From positions 2,356,001 to 2,420,000 of the forward strand of contig NC_063022.1 in assembly GCF_020509005.1 (NCBI RefSeq): a stretch of 64,000 nt of DNA, read 5' to 3'. Position 1 is the first letter of the stretch. Every line of letters begins with the position of its first letter. The notes under the pieces are model-generated. The model made no database searches and had not been told where the DNA came from. It worked only from the letters and a program-made list of their open reading frames with translations. This document shows, one piece after another, positions 23,361 through 31,863 of the stretch. This DNA is from Fulvia fulva. Lineage: Eukaryota > Ascomycota > Dothideomycetes > Mycosphaerellales > Mycosphaerellaceae. Made by a program: the position numbers and the translations under genes.

Positions 23361-24059
23361 CTACCTGCCACCCTTCCCCTTCCTACTCGTATCACCCTTA
23401 TAGGGTCCAATCCATCCTTGCGTGACCCCAACAATGAAGATCGTAAGCATCAAGCTCACCATAAGCAGACTGTAAAGCATCGGCTGCATCACATCCCTCC
23501 TTAACCTCTGCCCACCAGGCGTCGCAGCCTCCAGACTCGGAAGGCGTCGCCAGCTACTCATGCTCGTCGAGTCGACAGAAGGCGTGAGTGGTACAAGTCT
23601 AATCGTCGAAAGTACGGAGGACGTATCTTCGGCCTCTTTCTCCTTTGATCGGAAGGAAAGTCGCACTTCTTGGGATATGGAAGAGAGAGTGCCGCGGAGT
23701 GTGTGGAGACGAGCTGGGATACGGGGCGGGTTGAAGAGGTATCGGGGCATGGTATGTTTTACCCTCGAGGGCGGGTCCTTTGTGCGAGGGAAGTGTTTGG
23801 GGCCTGGGGATAATGGCATTGTTGATGGTGAAGGGGCGAGGGCTTTGTGAATGGTGCGTTGGGACAAAGGGATGTTGTGAATGTTAGGGACAATAGCTGA
23901 GGGACTTCTACGTACGTCGGTCGGTCGGACGGGCAAGATCGTGCTGTCTGGATGAAGGCTTGGAGTAACTACTATTTGATGCTTTTGACGCTGCGACACA
24001 TGGCATCGGACATCGTATGAGTCGAGACCAGCGCTTTCTTCCGGAACGGTGAGCAGCAA
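23361..24059 (-). CDS. hypothetical protein with one C-terminal membrane helix
   Basis: I do not recognise this protein. The open frame gives 232 aa; starts at internal ATGs (near 23822, MPLSPGPKHFP, or 23750, MPRYLFNPP) are as likely, giving about 150 or 130 aa. The body is rich in Ser, Pro and Arg. The only clear structure is one hydrophobic helix near the end (MLYSLLMVSLMLTIFIVGV), followed by GWIGPYKGD and a basic tail, suggesting a tail-anchored or single-pass protein of an internal membrane. It lies between the two chromodomain-like paralogues. Confidence 0.5.
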   Translation of the reverse strand: MLLTVPEESAGLDSYDVRCHVSQRQKHQIVVTPSLHPDSTILPVRPTDVRRSPSAIVPNIHNIPLSQRTIHKALAPSPSTMPLSPGPKHFPRTKDPPSRVKHTMPRYLFNPPRIPARLHTLRGTLSSISQEVRLSFRSKEKEAEDTSSVLSTIRLVPLTPSVDSTSMSSWRRLPSLEAATPGGQRLRRDVMQPMLYSLLMVSLMLTIFIVGVTQGWIGPYKGDTSRKGKGGR

Positions 24060-24367
24060 ACATGTAGCAATCTCAATGAGGTGAATAAGTGCGCACTTCT
24101 GCGCCTGGTCCTTGCTTCGGCTTACTGTGACGGCCTTGGCGGTCGTGTGACGTGTTGTCAGTGAATGAACTTCTGACTAGCGCGACTTCCTCGTGTGTCG
24201 CGCTTTCCACCTCTTATATATCACAACCCCAAATTCAACCATACTTACACTACACAACACAGAATTTCCGACACGCGCACTCTCCTACACCACCAATCAT
24301 CCTTGCCTCGACCACTTCTCACTTTAGCAACACTCGAAGAGCGCTACCCGAGTTCTTCAACATCATC
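24060..24367. promoter_or_regulatory. divergent promoter with TATA box
   Basis: Upstream of paralogue B. A TATATA at 24215-24220 lies about 150 bp before the chosen ATG and is followed by a CA-rich leader (cacaacccc, ctacacaacacag) typical of fungal 5' UTRs. This favours the ATG at 24368 over the in-frame one at 24152. Confidence 0.5.
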
Positions 24368-25321
24368 ATGGCCCACATCAACCGCATCAACACCGAGCGC
24401 CTCCGCCCAGACGGGGACTTCGAGTACCGCATCGGCACATCTCGGCACTTCCAACACGCAAAGACACGGGACGTGACCGATAAACAGGTCCAAGAGTACC
24501 GGGAGCGCATGATCGACGAGCCGAAGACCTGGGAGAGAGATTTCGAGGTGGAGCGTATCGCCGGCCATGACGAGCACGACTGCCTCGTAATCTTCAAGCC
24601 ACACTACCGCACCGGCCTTGAGGTTCGCCCAGGCTGGTTCAGGCACAATGTGTTGAGCAACGATTTAATCCAGGCGTATAAGGATTTCGTGGCCGAGACT
24701 GACAAGGAGTATGCTGCTGCGAAGGAGGAGCAAGGTGTACAGACGGCTCAAGCATCCTCGAAGGTGGCGAGGCTGATACAAGGCGCGTTCCAGGCGCAGG
24801 TCATGAAGCCTGTTGGCGCGAAGTTGAGGGAGGTGGTACTGGAGCGGTACCCAGATGCTTTTCGCATTCAAGATGCGATGGATGGCCGCGACGCGACTGC
24901 GCAAGACGGCAATGATGAAGCGGCCGCCAACTCCAGAGACAGGCAGAAGTCCGAAGAGCCGACCGTACCTTTCTACGAAATGACAACCGGCATTGTCGGC
25001 GAAGACTCCACGCACTACCTCTTTCTCAACACGGGAGGGTCCGCACGTTGGGTGCAGAAGACGTATATGTCTGAGGAATGGACTGGGCCATACAAGATGC
25101 AGAAAGAGCAGCTGATTAGGGCTTTCCAAGGCCATACTGGTGGCCAGGTGGACTACCAGGGCAGTTGGCGACCAGATCTGCATCTCCATGGGATGTTTCC
25201 TGCATTCCTGGTGCTCCCCTCGCCCATATCCGCGGAGGTCAGGGAAGAAGTCGAGAAAAGATACCCGGGACTGCTCCACGAGGAGGGAGCTTCGGATGAT
25301 GCGTCCACGATGGCGCATTGA
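24368..25321 (+). CDS. protein with two chromodomain-like repeats (paralogue B)
   Basis: 317 aa from the ATG at 24368 (MAHINRINTERLR; context CATCATGG after a TATA box and CA-rich leader). Repeat 1 reads FEVERIAGHDEHDCLVIF, GLEVRPGWFRHNVLSNDLIQ, AYKDF, then LREVVLERYPDAF. Repeat 2 reads GIVGEDSTHYLFLNTGG, ARWVQKTYMSEEWTGPY, LIRAFQ, then VREEVEKRYPGLL. Repeat 1 follows the chromodomain plan well (EVERI..H....LV, an aromatic/acidic box, LI..YK.F), but the aromatic cage is not clearly complete. Repeat 2 aligns with repeat 2 of the gene at 22210-23019. No introns. No named family recognised. Confidence 0.78.
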   Translation: MAHINRINTERLRPDGDFEYRIGTSRHFQHAKTRDVTDKQVQEYRERMIDEPKTWERDFEVERIAGHDEHDCLVIFKPHYRTGLEVRPGWFRHNVLSNDLIQAYKDFVAETDKEYAAAKEEQGVQTAQASSKVARLIQGAFQAQVMKPVGAKLREVVLERYPDAFRIQDAMDGRDATAQDGNDEAAANSRDRQKSEEPTVPFYEMTTGIVGEDSTHYLFLNTGGSARWVQKTYMSEEWTGPYKMQKEQLIRAFQGHTGGQVDYQGSWRPDLHLHGMFPAFLVLPSPISAEVREEVEKRYPGLLHEEGASDDASTMAH

Positions 25322-25505
25322 TAGCGGCGGCAGAATATGGTTGATTCTGTCGAGGTGGAGGACGTGTCGTTGGCGAGCTGCTGTTTATCTTCATCCTTCG
25401 CAACCTGGAAGAGTGCTCGTTCATGGGACATAGCTTCAGTAACAAGAATACCCAGATTTACAGTGTCTCTTTCCATCGACCCGAAGACCCACTGGGGCAC
25501 TGGTC

Positions 25506-26407
25506 TTATGTATGACCTTCTGTACGCATCAGAAACCGCTCGAGACGCTCTGCATCTGGTCTCTGTCCAGCACTATCCCTTGCAAACAAGATCTGGACAT
25601 TCTTCGGTGGAAAAAGTCCAAAAGGATTGCGCGACAGCTGTGGCAACACAACATCATCCACAATCACCAACGAAAAGTTCGTCAGGCTCGGCATATAGCC
25701 TTGATTGACTAAGTCGGCAATAGTCTCGAAGTGGCGTTCGCGGACCGTTCCCGGGATATGGAGAGCGATGCTGCGAATCAGTTGTCGCTGCTCGGGCTGA
25801 AGCGCTCGCAGAAAGAGATCCAGATGCGATACAATGTGGAAAGAAAACGTGTTACCGGAGTATACCAATCCACGAGCCAGCTTATGGGCTTCGAACCAGA
25901 TCTGTCGGCATGTCGCGAGGAAGTGCAGCGACAACTGATCGTCCTCAGCTCGGATGCGGAGGTCAGCAGCGCGATTTGGCTCGCGGACGGCTCTCAATGC
26001 CAGAGTCAAGCGGTTTGACTTTTCATGGCAGGAGCTGTGGAGGTCCTCGTATTCTTCGGTGACGGCTGTGGGAGGATCTTTAGCCTCTGGAGCCTGGGCG
26101 CTCGGAGCATACAGGTCTGTTTCTAGATCCGGGAACTGGCAGATGACATGATGGAGCTCAACAGTGGTGAGGCTGGTGTATCGCATCAGAATGTGGATGC
26201 TGTTGCCTGTGAGGAGTAGTTCGTAGATCCTGAGTCGGAGCTCGACCGGCAACTTCAGCAAGCTGGACTGCTCAGCATTGCTTCTGGCACTGTAACATAC
26301 GTAAGTTACCAGATACAAGATGTGCCAGCCTTCGCCTACATGTGCTCAAGGCCTCCCACCGTCGATGAGCCATGCTCAATGCTTTCTTCATGCTTCTCGT
26401 GCTCCAT
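25506..26407 (-). CDS. 2EXR/DUF7730-like protein
   Basis: Two exons: 26407-26340 (MEHEKHEESIEHGSSTVGG) and 26289-25506, joined over a 50-nt intron in phase 2, give 283 aa. The start of the second exon carries LLKLPVELRLRIYELLLTGN, the signature of the 2EXR/F-box-like domain common in Pezizomycotina, followed later by LATCRQIWFEAHKLARGLVY and a leucine-rich stretch (DLFLRALQPEQRQLIRSIALH). Function of these proteins is generally unknown; many occur near HET genes. I chose the short first exon because it is the only upstream frame matching the acceptor phase. A second member lies at 52920-53690. Confidence 0.78.
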
Positions 26408-27100
26408 GACCTGCCCAAGGCTGCAGGTCTGTCTGCAGCTATCGGTGAGCGTTCGGCGCTGGTCATATAGATCGATCGATGGGGCAATAGTGAGGGCAAT
26501 GGAAATGGTGGGTTGAGACTCTCCTGCAAGAGACGAGGTGGCTGTGCTATACTCCGCCCAGCAATACCCACTGCTCAGGCCTGTGAAGGGGCATATCGTA
26601 TCGTATTTGCTGAGTGTACTCTACCATGAGGTTCTTTGTCTGCCATATGAACATGCTGATAGTACGTGTGGTGGTGTTGTTGTCGTGTTTTGGGAGGTGG
26701 CCAATGCGATGCTTGCCATTGTGCTGACTCCTCCCTGTGCTTTCTCGAGGAACGACCACAACAGCATACATGTACCTTTGCTTCGCGATCTCGTATCATA
26801 CCACCGACGATATCGCGGCAGCCAAGTCTTGAAAGCAGTGTTTGAGTATCACAACTCGCAGCCACCTTCCACATCGGAGACCGGTGATGACAAGATAGAA
26901 CGGTATCGCGCCAGATCGCCTCGGCATATCTCTTATGTGGTAGCTCCCCTCCACTGCCACCATTGATCGTCGAAGTCAAACATCGGACAGCTTGCAGTAA
27001 CATCTTGCTTCTGCTTGGCTGGCCAGTGATTTGTGGTATCAATATCGTTTCTCGCCTCCTAAATCTCCTCCTCCCTACCTACCTACTTACCACTGAAACC
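26408..27100. other. intergenic, divergent promoter region
   Basis: Between the 2EXR-like gene and the MAPR gene. Short ORFs on both strands without domains. The last 60 bp are pyrimidine-rich (ctcctccctacctacc), typical of a fungal leader. Confidence 0.5.
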
Positions 27101-28237
27101 ATGGCGGTCCTCACAGAACGACGAAAGACGGCAAAGCCAGTCGAGGCGCGCATGGCAGAGAAAGAAGAGGCAGACAAGTCGAAGAACAAGCCCAGATCCA
27201 AGCTGTCTGAGGGACCAGGGCCTGATCTTGAGCCCAACATCCGGGTCGTTGGCTCCATGGCCTTCGTCTTCATCGCCCTCATTGTCGCCGTCTTTTACTA
27301 CAAGGTAGACAACCGCGAGAATGGTCCTTTCGCTGGCTGGGTCAACACGAACGCCCCCATCATCGAGCGCACACTCAACCGACCCAAGGTCACTCCAATC
27401 CCTATGTTCGGCGCCCAAGCGCAAGAAGTGACAGGCCAGATCAAGCTGACCGAAGAAGCGCTGAAAGAGTTCGATGGCACAGATCCAGAAAAGCCCATCT
27501 ACCTGGGCATCAACGGCACAATCTTCGACGTCTCCGCCTCGCCCGCATTCTACGGCCCAGGCGGACACTACAATCACTTCGTCGGCAAAGACGCAACCCG
27601 CGCCTGGATTACCGAGTGCTGGGACACCCCAGACCAGTTCACCTGGCGCCTCGACGATGTCCACGTAATGTTCATGAACAAGTTCCTCGACGAACAGCTC
27701 CAAAGCGCCGCCGAAGGTGACCTCGGCGAACTGGGGGAAGTCGGCGCAATGCCGCTTGAAATGCTCGGCGACATGGCCAAGAAAGCGATGGAAAGGTTCG
27801 GTAAAGTCTCAGAGAGCGAGAAGAAGAAGAGGAGAAAGCAGGATAAGATTGAAGCGGATGCAAAGGTACAAGAGACGTTGGCGCATTGGGTCAAATTCTT
27901 TGCTGGCAATCCGAAGTATAAGGTGGTGGGGACTGTGATATTGGAAGATAAGCCTGAGCCGCCGAAGCCGTGCGAGGCGGCGATGAAGAAGAGGCCGATG
28001 AAGGGTGGGAAGTTGGAGAGTATGATGGGCGCTATGGGGCCTATGATGGGGGCTGATGGGAAGGCTGCCGGGAAGGCGAAGGATAACAAGGCTGGGGAGA
28101 TGCCGGCGGCGGTGAAGGAGCAGATTGCCAAGGCGGAGAAGGCGAAGGAGGAGGCTGCGGCTGCGGAGAAGAAGGATAAGGCGGAGAATGTTGTGGTGGA
28201 AGATGATGATGAGGATCTGGTGCATGAAGAGTTGTAG
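27101..28237 (+). CDS. membrane-associated progesterone-receptor-like haem protein (cytochrome b5-like)
   Basis: Member of the MAPR family (PGRMC1, yeast Dap1), which bind haem and support sterol-synthesis P450s in the ER. Single exon, 378 aa from the ATG at 27101. One N-terminal membrane helix (VVGSMAFVFIALIVAVFYY, 49-67); cytochrome-b5-like domain about 113-200, with IYLGINGTIFDVSASPAFYG and GGHYNHFVGKDATRAW; Tyr151 in FYGPGG is in the place of the PGRMC1 haem-ligating Tyr. It is longer than usual: a helical Lys/Glu-rich region with a Met/Gly patch (MMGAMGPMMG) follows and the protein ends acidic (EDDDEDLVHEEL). A more basal fungal MAPR of the long type is likely; strict Dap1 orthology is not certain. 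Confidence 0.88.
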   Translation: MAVLTERRKTAKPVEARMAEKEEADKSKNKPRSKLSEGPGPDLEPNIRVVGSMAFVFIALIVAVFYYKVDNRENGPFAGWVNTNAPIIERTLNRPKVTPIPMFGAQAQEVTGQIKLTEEALKEFDGTDPEKPIYLGINGTIFDVSASPAFYGPGGHYNHFVGKDATRAWITECWDTPDQFTWRLDDVHVMFMNKFLDEQLQSAAEGDLGELGEVGAMPLEMLGDMAKKAMERFGKVSESEKKKRRKQDKIEADAKVQETLAHWVKFFAGNPKYKVVGTVILEDKPEPPKPCEAAMKKRPMKGGKLESMMGAMGPMMGADGKAAGKAKDNKAGEMPAAVKEQIAKAEKAKEEAAAAEKKDKAENVVVEDDDEDLVHEEL

Positions 28238-29022
28238 ATACATACTTGCTGTGTTGATGACAGATATGATGATGAGATAGTGTGCGGCAAAATAGAATGG
28301 CAAGTATCAGTTGCATACTAGTCGACATCACCGTTCCGGCACGACCAGGTATGTTAGTGGTTCACTCGGTGCTTCGAATGATCAAGCACTAGAATACAGC
28401 TTTTCCTGGCTGCTGACGAGCACAAATGGGTGCGCGAACAGAGCAAGCGTTGCAGTGCCAGCTACAAGCAAGAGATCGGAAAGAGCTCAAGAACGGGATC
28501 GGAGAGTTCAAGGTGTCCCACTCCGTACTCGGTCCCTAAGAATGGAGTGTCCCATAATGATTGATCGCGCAGCTGGTAGACCAAGGAAGCATCTTAGTGC
28601 GGCCAGCGTAGGCTGTACGATCGAGTTAAGCCCAGTCCTCGACAGAATCCAATGGCCACGACCAGGTGACAGGTGCGTATTACGTGGACGTTGTGCATAC
28701 ATTCTGATAAAGTTGAAGAACAAGCCATCCTATATGCATCTCCAGCATCTCCAGAGCTAGCGGCACGTAAAATTGGGATTTCTCAAGTGTCGAAGACGAA
28801 TGTGAACAATGAGTGACATTCTTCACCACGAACAAGTCGTGTGCTGACCTACCTCTCTCAGCATAGCATACGCTCTATCGTTCGTCATCACTTGCTAACC
28901 ACCAATGGGACTCTGGGACTCGCCCCTACACGCTCTATCTTGCACGCTCCACACCGACCAAACCGCCCAAAACAACTGGTGGGATTATGTTCATTTCTGA
29001 AGGTGTTGTTCTATATCTCTAT
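28238..29022. other. intergenic
   Basis: Convergent intergenic region. Only short ORFs without domains. Nothing else seen. Confidence 0.5.
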
Positions 29023-29373
29023 TCACATCCACACCACCTTTTTCTTCGTTCTGCTGCGTCTATTGTCACAATGTGTATCTACTGCGTTCTTCTGACCCCT
29101 GCTGTGGTAGTTCTCAAGCAGCCGTTCACACCGGTCCAAGTCCTCCTTGGATAAGAGCTGATCTGGTCCGGAAGGTGGAGGTTCTGGAAGGTGATATGGC
29201 TGTCTTGAGCCTGCAGTGTCCAGAGCATTGCGCACCTGATGCCTTGTGGGTGCGAAGAGCGATTTGAAGGTCTTAACAAGGTCTCTTTGCGAGCACTTGA
29301 TGCCCTTAAGTCTGCAGTAGTGATAGGCTCCTACTATCTGATTCTTTTGAGGTGTTGAAAGGTGTTTGGTCAT
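29023..29373 (-). CDS. orphan helix-turn-helix-like ORF
   Basis: 116 aa from the ATG at 29373 (MTKHLSTPQKNQIVGAYHYC); the frame extends to 29544 but the added part looks like a membrane-spanning artefact. STPQKNQIVGAYHYCRLKGI and SQRDLVKTFK resemble the N-terminal helix-turn-helix of fungal proteins associated with Tc1/pogo-like transposable elements, where a homeodomain-like fold meets DNA. No catalytic domain follows, so it is either a free-standing domesticated DNA-binding protein or a relic. Family assignment is from pattern memory and weak. Confidence 0.4.
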   Translation of the reverse strand: MTKHLSTPQKNQIVGAYHYCRLKGIKCSQRDLVKTFKSLFAPTRHQVRNALDTAGSRQPYHLPEPPPSGPDQLLSKEDLDRCERLLENYHSRGQKNAVDTHCDNRRSRTKKKVVWM

Positions 29374-29771
29374 CTTGCAGTAGCTTCTCCAATCCAAGAA
29401 ACAGGTGAAAAGTTTGCGACGGTAGCATGCGACAACAACACCACATATAGCCAACCCAAGCACGACAATTTGTTCAGTGATGTATCCAGATACGTATATA
29501 AATTTGCTGGTTGCAATGGGCCTGATATTGGATAAAGAAAACACGATTGAAGATGTGGTGTTGTTTTTTGGTGGAGGTGGGCGCTTTGGTCCGTATGTAC
29601 GATCCGCTGGATGAGAGGTGCACGATCAAAGGCACGTTCCTATCAACAGCGTAGCCGGAAGCTTAAACAATTGCTTGAAAGTGCTACTTACTGCCTATTT
29701 TTGCTTGTCCTGGACTGCTTATTGCTCCTTCTACCGAATGCCTCAACTCGCGATTCCTGCGTAACACGACC
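29374..29771. other. intergenic
   Basis: About 400 bp upstream of the DHA1 transporter. Relatively AT-rich with no gene supported. Confidence 0.5.
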
Positions 29772-31382
29772 ATGCAGTCGTTCTTACAATACTGCCGTCT
29801 CCAGAATCGAGTAGCAACACGTATCGAGATCGAGACAGATCCCATCGCTGAAGGGACAAAGGACGAAGCACGACTGCCAGAGAAGGACAATGTTGTAGCG
29901 AGCAACGGCGACGACTCGACGGATCCGAGGAACTGGTCATCGTTCCATCGCGGACGTGTCTTCGCGATTGTCTGGCTTCTGGTGTTTTCGCAAGGATGGG
30001 TCTCCACGTGCGACTCGCGTGTGGCGAAGCCCGAGTCGGAGGGGCTTCACGTTTCGGAGACGGCGCAGACTGTCACCACTGCAGTATTCTTCATCGGAAT
30101 TGCCCTGGGCGCGCTGTTCGCTGGACCGCTATCTGAGACGTTTGGAAGGAACCCGGTATACTTGATCTCGACATTCGTCTTGCTGACTTTTACGCTTGGA
30201 TCCGCTCTGGCGCCAAGTTTCGGGGCATTGGTCGTGTTGCGGTTTCTCAGTGGGGTGGCGAGTAGTCCGACGTTGTCGATTTATGGTGGCACGTTGGCGG
30301 ATCTCTTTACGAATGAGGAGAGGAGAAGTCATTGGCCGATCTTTGCAGCGAGTCCGTTGTTGGGTCCAGTGTTGGCGCCTGTTGCTGGTGGATTCATTGC
30401 GGACCGTATCGACTGGCGATGGACGTTGTGGATTGGTCTGGCTTTTGTGGGTGCTGTCTGGCTACTGGCGGTTGCGTTCTTGCCGGAAACTTTCAGTCCG
30501 GTGTTGTTGCAGTATAAGGCGAAGCATCTGAGGGCGCTGACTGGGAATGATGCGTTTGTGGCTCCGACTGAGCAAGGCGATGGTCTGGCGAAGCGGTTGC
30601 GGACGAATATCTCGCGGCCTATCGCGTTCTGTACATCGGAGCCGATTGTCCTTCTACTTGGATCCTACCTGATCTTGATCTTCGTCATCAATTTCAGCTT
30701 CCTGAACGGCTTGGACTTCATCTTCACCGATACCTACGGCATCTCTACCGGCGTAGCGTCCCTGGCTTTTGTCAGCATCACTGTTGGCGTCCTTATCGAT
30801 ATCTCGACTACACACCTTCACACTCGTCTCTGTCGCAGAGTCCTTCGCCGAAATTGCAGAGCATTCGTCAAGAGAAAGCCAGCAGACCCATCCGACGAAT
30901 CATCCTCAGTCGACACAGAGGCCACAATACCACCAGAGCTGAGCTTGATCAGAGCGGCCATCGCAGCACCTTTCCTACCACTCTCATTGTTCTGGCTGGG
31001 TTGGACGAACTACTCAGACATCAATCCAGCTTCTGGCTACGTGGCGACAATCTTCTTCGGATACGCCCTCTCAGCCATCTTCATCTCTAGCTATCAGTAC
31101 ATCATTGATGGCTACGAGACTTACTCGAGCTCTGCACTGGCGAGTATAACGATGGCGAGATATGTGTTTAGTGCAGGGTTGGTCGTTGCAACAAGGCCGA
31201 TGTACCAGGGCATTGGAGTTCAGTTCGTGATGACGATCATGGGGACATTGGCGTTGCTTCTGGTGCCTGTGCCGTGGTTACTAATGCGGTATGGCGATCG
31301 GGTCAGGGCAAGGTCGAAGTTTGCCAGGGAAGTTGCCGAGTCGAGACGATGTTCCTATTGTTGCAGAGCTTTTGGTAATTGA
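29772..31382 (+). CDS. MFS transporter, DHA1 drug:H+ antiporter type
   Basis: Proton-coupled exporter of the 12-helix drug/polyamine branch. Single exon, 536 aa. Hydrophilic N-terminus (1-60) with the family-typical DPRNWSS before helix 1; motif A as GPLSETFGRNPVYL near 118-131; LRFLSGVASSPTLSIYGGTLAD in helix 4; DWRWTLWIGLAFVG in helix 6. A central loop of charged and Ser-rich residues (KRKPADPSDESSSVD) splits the halves; the second half has LFWLGWTNYSDINPASGY and SYQYIIDGYETYSSSALAS, typical of fungal polyamine/multidrug exporters (TPO, FLR1-like). Substrate not deducible. No biosynthetic gene cluster surrounds it. Confidence 0.9.
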   Translation: MQSFLQYCRLQNRVATRIEIETDPIAEGTKDEARLPEKDNVVASNGDDSTDPRNWSSFHRGRVFAIVWLLVFSQGWVSTCDSRVAKPESEGLHVSETAQTVTTAVFFIGIALGALFAGPLSETFGRNPVYLISTFVLLTFTLGSALAPSFGALVVLRFLSGVASSPTLSIYGGTLADLFTNEERRSHWPIFAASPLLGPVLAPVAGGFIADRIDWRWTLWIGLAFVGAVWLLAVAFLPETFSPVLLQYKAKHLRALTGNDAFVAPTEQGDGLAKRLRTNISRPIAFCTSEPIVLLLGSYLILIFVINFSFLNGLDFIFTDTYGISTGVASLAFVSITVGVLIDISTTHLHTRLCRRVLRRNCRAFVKRKPADPSDESSSVDTEATIPPELSLIRAAIAAPFLPLSLFWLGWTNYSDINPASGYVATIFFGYALSAIFISSYQYIIDGYETYSSSALASITMARYVFSAGLVVATRPMYQGIGVQFVMTIMGTLALLLVPVPWLLMRYGDRVRARSKFAREVAESRRCSYCCRAFGN

Positions 31383-31863
31383 AGCGTTCAAGCGTGGCAT
31401 GAATCATGAGAGTGCGTATGCCTATTGGACTTGATGTTGCTCCTGCTCTCTGGGTACACTCCCTGCCTGTTCGCACGAGCCGCTACATCGAGCCTATGAA
31501 TGAGAGTCTGATGTGAAATGAAGCCTGAAGCGAAGTGAAGCATTGCAACATCCAGTGTTCGATGTGCCTGCCTGTGGATGAAGTCTTGGGATGCGAGCAG
31601 GGGTGGCTCAGTCCGCACCATGTGATTGGCATTCTAGTCGGTTGCCCCACCAACACCCTGTTTTGCTGCTGTATCCCTGTCTTGTCACTTTCCTATGGCC
31701 GCGACAAACGGGAGCACCACCCTCACTTCTTCTCACTCCCAGCTACGTCACGAGCAAACGGAGAAAGCTCACATTCACTCAGCATAGAGATGCACATCTA
31801 ATATCCCGCCGCAGGGTTTTCTCTACCGAACTTCCCACACAACACTACACTACCGCCACCAAC
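31383..31863. promoter_or_regulatory. promoter region of the Asp/Sha1 gene
   Basis: About 480 bp between same-strand genes. The upstream frame (31591-31863) is open in the frame of the next gene but lacks domain content and looks like leader; the ATG at 31864 sits in a CACCAACATG context. Confidence 0.5.

Noticed and set aside
27083..28290. Minus-strand ORFs of 206 and 238 aa.
   Set aside because: Antisense to the MAPR gene, with no domain.
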